A stretch of DNA of 64,000 nt from Caprella mutica (taxonomy: Eukaryota; Arthropoda; Malacostraca; Amphipoda; Caprellidae). A program made the translations under genes and the position numbers. The notes beneath the pieces are model-generated. The model made no database searches. It was not told where the DNA came from and saw only the letters and a list, made by a program, of their open reading frames with translations. The stretch covers positions 124,024-188,023 of the forward strand of contig CANNZV010000338.1 of assembly GCA_947561585.1 (NCBI GenBank), in the 5' to 3' direction. This document shows, in pieces, positions 45,401-60,400 of the stretch; position 1 is the stretch's first letter; each line of letters begins with the position of its first letter.

Positions 45401-48400
45401 GAATAATATATATAATGATTGCAATTTTTTTACACAAATTCTAGACAACATTATTAATTATTAAGAAGCGATATTTTGTACACAAAAAATAAAGTCAGAT
45501 AAAAGATCTCCCATTGTAAAAATATCCGTGAATCAAGATAAGAGAATTGCAATTTACTTTACAACACATCAATCTTCAATCAAAAATTGTGAAGGTAAAT
45601 GATACAGCAATAGAGCTATTAGATGGAAGGGTAACTGACGTATAAATTGGACTCCGATTTGATTGTGATGTCGTGTGGAAAAACAGCAACACGTTGCATT
45701 TGTTAGGAGAAAATAATCTATAAAGTTGTTTTATAAACAAATCTTCAGCATGTGTATTCTCATGTTTTACGTAACAATATAACATCCACTTGAACTTTCT
45801 AAAATGAATAATCGAATTCGAGTGAGCCTCCAAAATGAAAATCCTAATTAATGACCGACAAGAGACTATCGAGAAAAGTTCCGAGTCGATACACCATTCA
45901 TCACAGCAGAGGAAGGCAACTCCAACCCATATTTCAAAGATGGAATCCAATAGGTAAGCATAGGCTAACCTGTTCAGCAATTACTCTAACGGCGATCTTC
46001 TGCCAAGTCTTTTCAATTAACGCTCGTAAGCATTAGCCATGCCTATGCCGATATTCAATACAGACGGTGGAAGGTATAAGAGGGGGAGAGAAGAGATGGT
46101 TAGTATAAAAGGAACAAACCAAAACCTATCCTGAGAATAAGGATCAGTGAAACTTCATCGAGCGAAATGTTACATAAGTATTCAAGAAAACTGATCAAAG
46201 TCCACAACTAAATTTATGGTATATTAACATGACAAACAAGTGTAATCATATATCATAACGGGAGTCAATGAAGACGGTATTGAAGCGTCTTATGCAATCG
46301 CATGTTTTACTTTGTTAGACACTTATCGGTCAGGACATTTAGGAAAATCCCTGCAAGCAAAGATTGCTTGCTTCCGGACACGTCCACTATTAAAGAGTTT
46401 CATATCTCGTTAAAATTTATCACTTCAATTTAGAAAACAAACAATACTTCATACATAATTACGTCAATCTTAAACAAACGTCTATTCAAGTAAAGTTCAA
46501 ACGTGTTCAGAGGTCACATATTAGACCAGACATTAATCTTTATTTTCCATGATTCTCCTGGTGCACCAGTTTCAGGAAAAGACAAAGTGAATTACAATGT
46601 TTTCCCTCGATACAATTGGTGCATGTTGCCCTGGTTATAACATTGGTTGTGCGAAATAATTATGATCGATCTGCGACACCAGCATCAAAGAAAAATAAGT
46701 TATACGCTACTCGTTCCATGTTGATAACAGTTAGTCTTAAACACTGTAATTACTCATCTAATTTGCTTCCATTGATGTAAAGATACATGCAGGAAGATGC
46801 AGTTTTGAGTAGAAATTGTAACAAGTCTCCACGAACGGTAAGAATGCAACAAAAGCACCATCTAGGTTCTCTAAGTTAAAGTGGCGGTAGGTAGCCATCA
46901 TCAAATTACACTCCTGGAAACTCTAGTCTCACTAGCAGATTACTCTGTAATTATATACTATAATGTGCAGGGCATTTTAACCAAAAAGTGCCTATTTAAA
47001 TATTCGGTCACAAGTAATAATTATCATCAATTACCTGAATAGACTACTGTTAACTATGCAAATATTTAGATTGATTATTCTGACTTTACCATGTTAATGG
47101 AAATTTAATGCCATAGCTAGTTAAATTGTCTCGAGTTATTTATTATCTCAAGGATGCTTTTATAATAAATTACTTTAGAGACGCATTTTCTTCTTGCAAG
47201 TGACACCTGCAGCAACTGAAGATAGGGTGAATTATTGGCAGTGACCGACCGCATCAAGACTAAATGCTCGATATTCAATTATTCATGACTATTGGACGTG
47301 GGCGTTACCCAGTGAAAAAGTTACGGTGGTGCATAGAAAATTAAGTAAGGTTTCCTCTTAATCATCAAGAACTTTTAATAATAATGTACAATATTATCAG
47401 AAAAATCTTAATTTTCAGACAATTTCATGGAAATCCTTAAGGAAAATTATTTTAAAATTGAGCTATCAAAGTACTAATTTGATTCAGAGTTTTTAACTTA
47501 CTGCACCACCAATTTGCGCTACTAGAAATTTTGGGAATTATTTTCTTCACGAACTGGTAAAATTGCGAAATCTTTTTTGTTGTATGTACAATCTGAGATT
47601 TTGTAACTTTACCTGGTTGTACTACAGCAGAACTCCTATATAGTGAATTAGTTATGATGCAGCTATAGTATAGTAAGATTTTCTTCAGTCTGCCATTAAA
47701 TAGCCATCAGTTTTCTAAAATCTGACTGCAATTCATCGCAGACTAAAGAAAATTTGTTCACTATACGTGTACGGGTTTGGAGTTGCATCCCAGTTCATTC
47801 ACTATAGAGGAGTTCACTATAGAGGAGTTCGACTGTACATGGATTTATGCCATAACTTTACAACCTGGTAAAGTGACAGAATCCAAGTAGTAGGTACAAT
47901 CAGGGATTGTGTAACTTTACCAGGTTGTAGCACATGAATATATGCCTTTCTTACCTTCACGAGGTGAGACTTGAGAGGGGGCTTGTTGGGATCAGGAATG
48001 TAGTCCATGTGGATGTGATAGAATTGACCTTTGTTGATGTAAGTCATGCGGTCATCTTCTCTTCTTTGAGACGTTGAGATGGGAGCCTCGAGCGAGAATT
48101 TGAAACCGTAATCTGAGTATCTAAAGGCAAAAATGAAGAGATAGTTAATATGTGTTGAGCAATCAAATATTTATAGAAAGCTATATCATTATTTCAAGTT
48201 AGTGCAGTTCAACAAACTGTGAATCTATAATCAGAACATTCATTCGATGAATAATATCTAAATAAGATAGAATATATAAATATGTTAATTAAAATGAGTG
48301 AAAGAATAAGTTTTAGATTAGAATTGACGGTGTGGAAAGATGAATAATTTCCAGGATGAAAATATAAGAATTAAAAAAAAATCCCTAATGTGAAATCATT

Positions 48401-51400
48401 AAGAGTTCCTAGTTTTTCTTCACATACAAAACTGTTCAAAATGTGAAACTACTTTAGATTTCTCCACAATATCCAATCCGTTTTAATGTGCTATACTTGG
48501 ATGCTGATATGGACTCATCATCTAGCCATTATATCCACCAATTTACATCAATCAAAATAGACAAAAAACGAAATTGTATGCAATAAGTATCGGTGACCCA
48601 CATATTAATGGTCCAAGGGTGGGAATTTGGTTTCTACTATGCAAAATAGGAGGTAGTGCCTTCTTGAAAAGAGGCAATGATTGCTATCATAGTTGTTTTT
48701 GTTGCATAGTATAAGATGTTAGAATACTTATTTCCATATACGTAGGAATTACTATAATGCCGGAGCATATATATAATGAACTACTTCATTCAAAGCTATC
48801 TAGATAATTGAGTAGGGTTTCAAGAGGCAATTGCCAGGTTTAACAACTGTGGATTCTTTAATTCTATTGTACCCTATTTTAAGAGTGGCCCCAAAGATGG
48901 CAAAAGAAGAAGCTCCCCCTAGTGGTCAGTCGGGATACTGGACTTCTACCGTCTGGTGTACCATCCCAACACTGTAGGAGACCATGATCTCAATTGGTTG
49001 CCGAACAATTACAATATGTGAAAAGAAAACCAATAATGGCTGAGTAATTAGCTACTCTATTTTAGTAACAGTTATACCTTTCATCAATTAATTGAGAACT
49101 ATTTACAGTGTTTCTGACATTCATTTATCAGAAATAATATATTTAATTTGTATATAGAATTTCATCAAAAGTCCATTCCACAGATGGTGTATATATAAAC
49201 TATATCATCAATGAGTTGAGTTTTTTATGATGCATCTATAGTTACTTCGATTTGCAATTGCTTTAAGTATCCATTATCATTATGTTTGTATTTATCGGTA
49301 ATTTACTACTTCAAGACGAACGGCGATGCCTAATGTTAGACAACAATAATTTCTTTCTCCCGTCGACCATTTTACTTCTTATTATACAATAAAAATATCT
49401 GCTTATTGTCCGAATATTATTGCGCAGGATAATTGCCGCTGTAAAACTACCATTATTCGGCCGCTAGCAAGATTAACCCAAAAAACGTACCATAGTTCGC
49501 TTCCTTGTTAACAAAAAGTAATAACATTAATAAGTGGTAATACTTGTCAGAGCAGACTATTGTTGATGGACATTTATAGTTTTAACACCATTTATTGTAG
49601 AGATAAAAAAATAATAACTTAATAGTCTTGAGTCATCTGCACCGCATCATCAGCACAATACTCTGATGGAGTGCTTACGCGATCTGTTTTTCTCAACTGG
49701 AACTTCTATTGAAACAACAGCAATTTTAGTAACCTGCAGCAAGGCTAACCAATAGGTACTGTAGTCAAAAAAGTCCGATCATAAATGCTTGTCAAAAGTC
49801 TTTGACCGAGGCATATAATTAACAAAGATTATACTCCCCTACCTATGTAGAAATTGCACGCCGAGTTATTCATGACTGCTAAACACGCCAAAGATTCAAC
49901 CAAACAACTTATTCGATATAATAACAGGATATTAATCGCTATAAAAGACGCTGTTTCTGAGAAATTTAACGCTTAATATTTTAATAAGGCTTTAGATTTT
50001 ACAAATAGTCATGAATTACTTGTTAATCGGTAGTTCGCAAACTTTTACCCGTATAATAACTACCGCGTTCAAAACCATATTTCACATATTGGAAGAATTC
50101 ATTTTTTTTAGGATAAGGTTATATTATTGCATGCATGATTAAACCATTAATCCACCAAGAAATTAAGCAAATTAAAGTAAAGATTATTATGAGTAAGAAC
50201 CAAATTCCTCCACTTTATTTCTGTTAGTTAGTTCATATATGATCTATACTCACACTTTCGGTATATGAATTTTATCATCTTCTGTGTGTCTGTATGGATA
50301 AAAATGATACGTATTATCAATCTAAACTAGTTTTTTAACTAGTCACTAGATTAAAGGATATAGGTTGCATAAATGTTTCTAGCCCATCCTTTCATCTTGA
50401 CAAGCAACATGGAGCTACCTATCAAGCGGTGAAGAATCACTTCCGAGTTAATTTCTCCAAGATGGCTTAATCTAGAGACAAATTCAAACTTGCTTTGATA
50501 AAAGCTAATCCATCATATTCAGCCAACCACAGTAATTGGATCCGAATCATGTCTCATTCTCATGGAAATTATTATTATTTTCTTAAGTGAAGACCACCGT
50601 GGTCATCAATTATCCATCAGTTTTTAAAGCTGCTAGGAAAACTCCTAAAACTTGCTAAGAAATTTAACTAAGTTTAAGTAGCCAATTAATTTGAACAGTT
50701 CAAATACTTACATTTTTGGGATGGTGATTTTGGTTTCCTCTGCGTTGGTGACATAGTCTGCAGTCCAAGTACGAGGGGTGTTCACGTTAGTGGAGGTGAG
50801 AGTAGATGGATTGTTTGGGTTGTGTGGAGTAAGAGCTGGAGTTACGACTCCGCGGTGGCTGTTGTTTGGAGACGAGCCGGCAATGGAGGTGGCCCGCAAA
50901 TCTGACGTGATGAGACCACTGGTGGGATTATTGCTCATCTCTTCGTAGGGAAAATTCTGTAGAGAAAAAAGGAACGCTGGTAAGTGACCTAATTGAAGCA
51001 CGAGATTAAACAGAATGTAGCGAATATTACGAAACTTTAGGAAGATAATTCCAAGAAAGATATTTAGGCTGAGCATTTTATATACGTTTGATAAAGGTGA
51101 AATGTTTTATTCTAAGAATTTTTACCCTTTTCCCAAACACAAGGAGAATAATTTGAGTTGTAAAGCTACAACGAAAAAAATGTTCCCAGACTTTAATGAG
51201 CAGCTCGATTAATCAATAGAATAGTTTTTAATAGCTAAATACCTTAACTTCTATATCTAATATGCTTACGATTTTTTACGCGAATAAATCTCAATGAAGC
51301 ATTAGATAGGAGCGGATAAAAGCCATATAAGCTTTCACCCCAAATTAAGACTCATTGTAGAATGTTAACATCTATGGCCGAGTCACAGAACCAAAGATAG

Positions 51401-54400
51401 TAATAAATACTTTTAACATTTTCATGGTAGCGAATATTTTAGGCGGTTAAAAGTGATGGTGTAAAGGTGTCAAAGAATTAAAATCATGAGCGTTATCTAG
51501 TAAGATAATTCATTTTGTGTTTTAGAAGAGGGTTGGAAGGTATTAGCTTAGTTAGGTCAACCGCAGAGACCAAACGAATGAAAGTTCATCCTTGACTTCT
51601 GGACGGTAAATTGAATAAAAATTGATCATTATAAACAACTTTGATGTCTCAGATCAGTTAAATACCAGTTAATGAGTTAACATAAATTATAAAAAAGGTA
51701 AAAAACTGATTATAAACATTATTCACGCTAATGAAGGGAGAAAATAGTCTAAATAGAAGACTGCCATGCATCCTACTTCTATCAGGAGTGTAAATGATAC
51801 AAAAGGAAATGCTTAAGAAAGAAATGTTTCGGTTGAACAACTATGAGATCTTGCAATGCTATTACCTAAATTATCGAGTTAGAGTAATGATAGATATGGT
51901 AGGATTATATGCATGGTGGGTTACAGGTAAACATAGGTTTGTTTGTGTAGATGCAGCAATTGCTCAAAGAATGATTTTTTTTCCACAGTTTGCTGATACT
52001 TTCCAAAAAGAAACTATACTATTGTAATGCTTGTAGATATTCTGAACTTGGTCTGGGTATATGAAGACAAATTTTTAAGAAACTAAAAAATTGTAATTTG
52101 TAAAATTGGCTTCGTGTAGCGTCTCTTTTATATGATAGTACTCTAGAAATTAATTTGCGATTTCTTACATGCAGTAGGTTGTTGAAGTTGTACGTATGAA
52201 TTGAACATGGTTTGGCTAACTAGAGATGATTTAATGAGTGGTTAAATAAATGCTTCGAGTAGGTTGAAGATGATAGATTAATACAAAACATTGATTTAGG
52301 CAAGATCAGTTGGCCAAGCTGTAGTCAGATTTTAAAATAATATATTTACTGTAATAGTTTCCAGATCTTGTACGATGAGTTAGTTAGTTGGCTCCATTTT
52401 GAAAAATAATTTAATTCAATTTTCCAGTTCGAACATTGCTTCTATGAATTGTATCCTAGAGTATATAATTGATAAAATCAAAATGTAAACAGAGAACGTC
52501 TCTAACAGGACACTCGAATCTGCTATCAGTTCTATAATAACTGGTAATTACATTAATAACAGAGTTTGAAATCTAGTTATTGCAGAGCTAATAGTACAGT
52601 CAAGATAAAACAAAGAAAATTAAAGAATCTATTGCTACTTCAGTAATTAAAAATATTGCAACAATAATAAAGAAATAAGTGTAATAATCGAACAAACAAT
52701 TAAAAAATTTCAACTCGAAATCTGTAGATGAACGTTCCTATACAAGATTTGAAGCATCGCAACGAACTTTTAGCCATTTTATGTACGGAAATCCAAAACA
52801 AATAAATTCATAATAGGTATCAGATGTGCTGAATTTATTATCCATATTTTCAAAGCCCTATAGAGAATGTACAGAGAATAGCGTTATTAGTGAAAAGGCA
52901 GGGGACTATGATTAGCTGTCAGATAGAAGATACTTTACCATAACTAATAGGACACCCCCACCTGCTGGCTAAAAAGACACAGATTTTACTGAAAATGCTG
53001 CTTAGAATACTGTACAGGAAGTGTTGTAGTAGTATTGTGTAGAGAATTGACTCAAATTTATGTAGAAATTCGATATTTGCACATAAACTGTAGGATTTGA
53101 ATAGAATTATTTATAATAACCTAATTTTGCGGCTGCCAAAATTCAAGTGTAAATAAGAAATGTGTTTTTGCATATTCAAATTTTATAGAGTTGAATATAT
53201 AATTATTTTTTTAGTTCAGAATCCTAGTTCTGATCATTGAGTTCCAGTGTATATGTTTTAGAATCCTGAAGTCCCTTGTATTAAATACAATGGATTTCGA
53301 AGGTGAAATTAGATTGATGTTATTTCGTAAATGATTCAAAAATTGTATTCTGTACCCTCAGTCAGTGAAAAAAATAGAATTTGTTCAGTCTTTTGCCGAA
53401 ATCTATATATATATATATTTAAAGTTTATGTAATATAATCGAATTATATAAATAATTCTTTGTAGGGACATATTATAAAAATATCAACTTTATAGAAACT
53501 TACTTACTGTAAAGGTCATTTTTATAGGTTCTCGATTCTTATGCAAAAAAAAAAACTCAAATAAATACCAAGGTTCAGACGTTATGAAAACTTTCAAAAT
53601 AACTAAGTTATTAAATTTAATCTTGAAATAGAAGAGCAAAAACTAGAGAGTGAGAAGGAAGAAGATCCGTAGTTAAAAAAATAGTTGCTACTAATCATAG
53701 CACATTAAAAGTTGTACACTGAGAAGATGGGTGCCCATCAACGCCCATGTGACCCAAGCGAAAAGAAAAACTGACTGATCAAGTGAAATCCAGTTCTGGC
53801 TGAAATCGAGCAGCAGTAACGGTATCAAAGTGTAGGAGATTTATTAGCCCATAAACACACTGTTAGTTTATCGTAGAATTGGATGCTCATTGTCACCTAG
53901 GATATAGAGTCCAGTGTCCGGATAAGAGAAGTAAATTGTATTTAAATGAGCTGTGAATATGGAGGTTCAAACCCTGTACATGCAAATTCTCGAATATAAT
54001 AGCAATATAAGCTGTGTGTGCTTAATTTAGTGCAATTTTCTAATCATCTTCACATGACGTGGTGTACCACCAAGACTTAGAATTTATCGGTGAATTTAGA
54101 ACTGAGGTAATTTTCGCTCCTTATTTAAAGGAAATTATTTGCATGAATAGGTAATTTAATTATGGTAAGGAAGATTAGGTTTGCAGACAATTTTAAAGTA
54201 TTTACGAATATTTGAATTTATAAGTTAGATAAATTCGAATAATAATTCCCCAATATATCAATAAGTTATTCAATATCGCTACCTATCATAGGATTCCTAA
54301 AGTTCACAGGTAGGTACGCTAGCCATATGCAAATGGGTACTCTTTGAGCGTTAAGAAACATAAATAGGTTTAAAGGAGCAGTAGCTCATTTGAATAACAT

Positions 54401-57400
54401 TAAATTTCGGAACTGACACCAGGCGATAGCTATCATCACATTTTTCTTGTCTGCCACCGAATTATGTATGCAACCATCGTGCTGCTGACTTCTAGAGAAG
54501 AAACTGCCGAAATCGATTCGTAGGTTTGTACTATCAACAAGAATGTTCTTTCACTATGGCTATTATCAGCCAAATAAATAGAGGGATTTATAATTATAAA
54601 TGCATTGGAGAACATCAGATTATGGCCACATATTCAGCTAGTTTGTAGATTAGATTGATACGTCAGTCAGGGTTTTGGAGAGGGGGTGTAAATAGGTTAA
54701 TTGGCAGAACTTTGATAGAAAATAGAGATAGAGTATATTTAAATATTATGGGAAATATCAGAATATAGTATATAGCTCCTCTCTAGTCATGAGTACAGAA
54801 CTAAGCCGAATAGTGAACAAGCATAATTTAGTCTGCCTTAAATTGGCCATCGGTGTTTAGAAAACGGATGATCATTTTATGGCTGACTAAAGAAATTTGT
54901 TCACTATATGGGGTACTTCCTCACTGAGGTCTTTACATTCACTATACAGGAGTTCACTATAGAGGAATTCTACTGTATCATAGCCGATGAATAAAAATAA
55001 GTTTTAAAAGCTATTCCCAATATATTTATTTCTAAAATGAACAAAATTTACCGATCATCGTAAATATTGAAAATTATTAAAAGAGGAATATTCTTTATTG
55101 AAATTCTTCCGAGAAGTTTCGAAAATGTAAGGAATAGAAACAAAGGCAATGAAGAGCAAAAAGTTTCCCTATCGGTATGGTGGAAAGTTTTTGCTCGCAT
55201 TTAGAGTCGCGTGTTGAGCGTCTGTCTGCTCGTCTTTTTTACCAGGACTTTTGTATCACAACTATATAGCTACTATTGTATTAGAGAAAAAAAGTAAATG
55301 GTGAAAAGGAGGGATTTTCTAAGGGAAAACATCCCATATAATTAAATTATGAAGTAGTTAAGGATTGTAAAACGTAAACATATATTTCGAGAAATTTAAA
55401 TGAAATAATTTTTTGACTTTCTAGAAACAGAATTAGTTGTTTAGATAAAAATGAAGGCAATATTTGATGTTACATACATTATATATGTATGAAAATTCAT
55501 TTATTGATCTATTTCAAAATTGTTAGGAACTGTTATAATACCATGTAATTTTCCACTGTGTAATTTAGAATATAGAAAAGTCTGCTTCGTATTGCAATCT
55601 AAAAGTTACCAACTTATTGTTGATTTGGGTCAAACTCGTGTAAAATACTTTATTTTAGATAGAAAAGATACTAGCCCAACCGATGAAAAAGGTTAAAATT
55701 ATCAAGAACTATACACAAATGATGAATCAGCAAATTTAGATTGACAATATTTGTTTGAACTTTTGCAAGATTGTTACTTTCCGTATTAGAAAACAGAAAC
55801 ATGCTTGACAGAATAAATTGACGCTATTTACAAAAGTAGAACTCAAGCAACGGACTCTCCTATAGACTAACTTTGCTTTAAAGTTAAAATGTACATCTTT
55901 ATTCGATGCTTGAAATTTATACTACTATAATGCGGTGTGCTGAGCAGCCATTATGAACCATAGAGCAAACTAATGGCACTACTTAGAGCATTACTTGCAC
56001 GCACTGTATGTGCTTACATATCTAGTAATAACGAATTATAGGATACGAATTTTTGGAGTACAACACAGTGGTAAGTGTATCTGCATGTCCCTATGACATG
56101 CATCGTAAAAAAATAAATGCAGAGCTGTAAAACACTAAAACTGAAGTTATTGAGGATTCATAGAATTTAATGAATTATAGTGGTCAAAAACCGCAAAAGT
56201 CCAACGAATTTCTTTTTTAAAATATATAGATCATACGTTGATGTATTATAAGGATATTATTTTTGGAATTATAGCTTTCAAAGTTTTAGATTGTTTATAT
56301 TTAGGATTGATGTTACATTGAACTTAAATTATTGGTTGGTAAATAAGTTATGATCTAATTTATTTATTTTGAACTAAAGTTTGAACTAAAGTTTGAACTG
56401 AAGTTTGAACTGAAGTTTGAACCAAAGTTTGAACCAAAGTTTGAACCGAAGTTTGAACTGAAGTTTGAACCAAAGTTTGAACCAAAGTTTGAACCAAAGT
56501 TTGAACCAAAGTTTGAACCAAAGTTTGAACCAAAGTTTGAACTGAAGTTTGAACTGAAGTTTGAACTGAAGTTTGAACTGAAGTTTGAACCAAAGTTTGA
56601 ACCAAAGTTAGAACTTTTGTAAAGTTTGAAATGAATTTCAAATTGAACTATAATGAAGGGGTGGGGAGGGGAATAATATTTTTCAAACTTAGGGTACTGA
56701 GTCGATTACAGAATACATATCTTTCGTTGCAAATCATTTTTTTTCGAATGGTCATTACATAAAGTATTCATTCGCTAATGCGTCATCTACATTCATTGTG
56801 TGGATTGATATCAATATATTAAAAAACTTTTATTTTCAATATATTTAGCATATGGAAAATTTCTATCCCGTAGTTTTGGTTCATTACCGTATATCGAATT
56901 AGAATCAGATTAATTAATGGTAACAATTACTTTCATGCATTAAAATACTAAATTAACGTTTTTAATTAATATGAACCAGTTAATATTGTTCCTAGTCAAG
57001 TTAATAAGAGCCATAGCTAACTACTAATTAATTAGAATTTTGTGATGTTGCATTAAATGTTTGGTATTAATGTTTTAATTTTTGTGTATTAGATCTAGGT
57101 AGGTAGTTACCTACCTACCTTGACTAATTATTTGAATTAGTTATTAGAGCCGGTATATACAAGTAATTGACAAATAAAGCACCAGTACTTTATATTAGTT
57201 TTATGTCTAGTGTTGCACTTTATACTTCTAGAAATACCTAATAAATGAATAATTAAGTTCAGGTTGAGTCTTGGGAAGCAAACTTTTAAATTATCAAAAA
57301 AATATTCACCGTTGTCATACACGTGTATTGAATTCAAATGAGATATAAAATACTAATACTTTTATTATGTACTCACCTGGGGTTGGAACATTCCATGATC

Positions 57401-60400
57401 TCGGCCAGGGTCCGAAGACGTTCCAGAATCCGGAGAGGAATCCACGGTAACACTTTTGTAATTGACGGCAGCGCGACCGCCGTAGCGCTCGAAGACCGAA
57501 TCTGTTTGATTGGCATATTCGGCCCTTGTATCTGTGGTGTACTGAGGCTCGGAATTATTGCTCCGGTAATAATCATTGTAATAGGGGTCAGACACTACGG
57601 TGTACGCTGGACCTGGAGTTGCTCCACGGACAATTGGTGAAGCCGTGGTTGTGTATGCCCCAGGAGAGGGGCTCAAGTAGGAGGGGATGTGCTCATAGTT
57701 TCCTGGGGAAGTAAATCCAACATACCCAGTAGTCATTTTATCGTCAACTGTTGTAAAAGTGGTTTGAGAAACTCTTGGTCTATCGACACTCTCCTCTTTG
57801 ATAATTTGTGCTTCTAATATTTCCTTGGTATGAGGGTCTAACCTAGCATTGGAGGTATTAGTGGAAGCCACGGACGAGGGAAGTAACACCATCCGACGTC
57901 TATCTACTAACAACTTTTCAGTAGGACTGATTGATTTTCGAGTGAGATCTTCGGGTTCTCGTTTGACTACTTCAGCTCCGCCCACCAACAGTAGTTCAGC
58001 CACGCCATTGGTCGAGACTCCAGGTGATCTGTAGGTAAAAAGGAATAAAGGGCCAATGAATAGCGGGTAAAGGCAAGCTGGACTCTCAGCTTCTGCAAAG
58101 GGGCGGAGCTATAGGCTTTACGCGGTTGCTGTATCAAGTGCAATGTTGTTTTTTCTTTTAATAGATAAAAAGATATCGTAGCAAATGGAAGTTGATATAT
58201 TTTATATGAATTAGTAAATAAGAAGAAGCTAACTTGATAAAAAATGTATGAAGAAGTATCATTAAGACTTAGGTACATTCATTTAGTGATTGTTAATTAT
58301 TTGATTCGCTGATTTAAATTTATATATTCCAGTAAGTTAAAATTGAAGGTCATAGGAGATTTGACTGTCAAAATACATCAATCAATAAATCTTCCTTATG
58401 TATCAATAAATAATATTTTAAACTTAACATTGCAATTTTTGATGCAGATTTACATAAATCAATTGAAATGTAGAATATTTCTCAAAGTACGAATTCATTA
58501 TTTGTACTTCGTTCTTTACTGATCATTTATTAAAATTAATGTTATGGTTTTACTAAAAATTTGTATACCTGATTAAGAAAAATTGTTTCATCACGATGTT
58601 ACGTAAAAATAACATTACATTAGACAACCATAATCCAAAGTAACGCAATCACAATTCAAACATGAACAACTACAACCCAAAACTACACTACCTACCAAAC
58701 CCCAAAATTACGCAATCACAACTCTAACTTGCGCAACCGTAACCCAAAATTACGCAATCCGTAATTTCAACACAACTGAGAAAGTTTAGATCTACGATGA
58801 GAGAAAATTATGACCTTTCTAGGAAAAGTTTCTCTGGGTCAACCAATCCTAACACAAATTCTCGGGCAGTTGACTAGGCCCGTGCGATCCAGGGGCAATG
58901 AACTTAAAACCAAAGTCCCAATTTTTTGAGTATATTGCTCATGACTTAATTCCAGTCGGATAGTTTTTACTCAATGACATCTATTTGCCATAAATTCCTA
59001 GTAGTATAAGGGGCTAATGAAGCTAGAGGACAGGTTCTAAACCCGTTGGTCCTACTGACCTGTTTATGTGGTCAGACCTGCACTGTTGTCAGGATTCCTC
59101 GGGTCAATTACCACTTGTTAATGTGAAGTCAACAATTTAGGGACAGTTTATCACTTTGGGAGGTAATAACGATTTATTGATGATGAATGTATTTACGTTA
59201 GCAGAGAGAAAGACATTATTCTCGCTAATTAAGAAATGACTTTTTATTATTAGAAATACTATCAGTTAGTCGAAGAAACTGAAGATTTTTTCAGTGTGGT
59301 AAGATACACGTGTTGTAAATGATTTAAAACTATGATTCTACAAATACCATATAATATATTTTAGGAAAATTGTTTAAATTGATTAATTCAATATACGTTT
59401 TAAAATAGACGTTTGTTTTAATTATTTAAATTTGAATACAATGGAGATTTCAACGCAGTTTTGATAATGATCTTAATATTGAAAAAAAAGGTATATTCTG
59501 TATTACCGATCAACAAAAATTTACAATCCGAAACAGTTTTATTATTTTTTTATCTACTGAAATTTAAAAGTAAAAAATTTAAATACAAAATTAAAGAAAT
59601 TAAAACAATTAAAATAAGTAAATCGAAATTTTTGTGATAGTAATTTATTTTTATTTTCTAACAATGTATTTATTTAAAACCTATTCAAATTAATTAGGAT
59701 CTTTTGGTTGATAAAGAATCATTGATAAAATCTCTAAATAGTAGAAATAATTACTATCATAGATATTTTTTAAAGATTTTATATCAGATTTAATTAGTAA
59801 GTCAATTACTTTTTCAGGAAACATGAAGAAAAATAAAATTTTGACCGAAAAAGAAAAATGGTTTGAAATAAATAATTAATAAATTTAATTGAAAACATTA
59901 TTATGAGAAATAATATTGAATAATTTTTTGAAAATTACATCTCTTCTTATTTTTACCGTAATTTTCAATGGGTTTGTGAATTTCTTGTAATTTTTATTGT
60001 AATTAATTTTTAAAGTATTTAATATCATAACTAAATAAATGTATTGAATAGACTTTAGCATAAATGCTAATTATTAATGATGATAAATGAACTTTGGTAT
60101 TATGATTGATTTAAAACAAAGAATATTTAACACTTGGTAATACAAAACTTACTCTGATCTGATATTTGGAGTAACAGGATACAGTTTTAGCTTTTTATGT
60201 ATTGAAAATTAATAAAAAATACTTTAAAATGATATTAATACACTAGATAATTTGTGATGTATCAGATTGGGTTGAAATTTAAAGTTAGATGAACACCGCC
60301 TGGTACCAAGAGAACAACTTACAATTATCTTCCGAACTGTCTTCTTATATTGGGGGAAACTGAGATTTCTTACGGCTTTCGGCGAAGAGACCACTTTTCA

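Larger units (their letters stand above)
50957..57376. other. grh intron between exons b and c (6.4 kb)
   Basis: Longest grh intron. Contains a short TA microsatellite (about 53402-53420), a pogo-like MITE (54796-54974) and a 12-bp tandem array (56371-56614). Nothing else recognised. Confidence 0.6.

Noticed and set aside
45576..45980. 134-residue - strand open frame in a grh intron
   Set aside because: No recognisable family, no consistent splice sites joining it to grh, and composition like the surrounding AT-rich intron.
56360..56641. 93-residue - strand frame of SVQT/LVQT repeats
   Set aside because: Direct product of the 12-bp tandem array; no splice context and no other coding signal.
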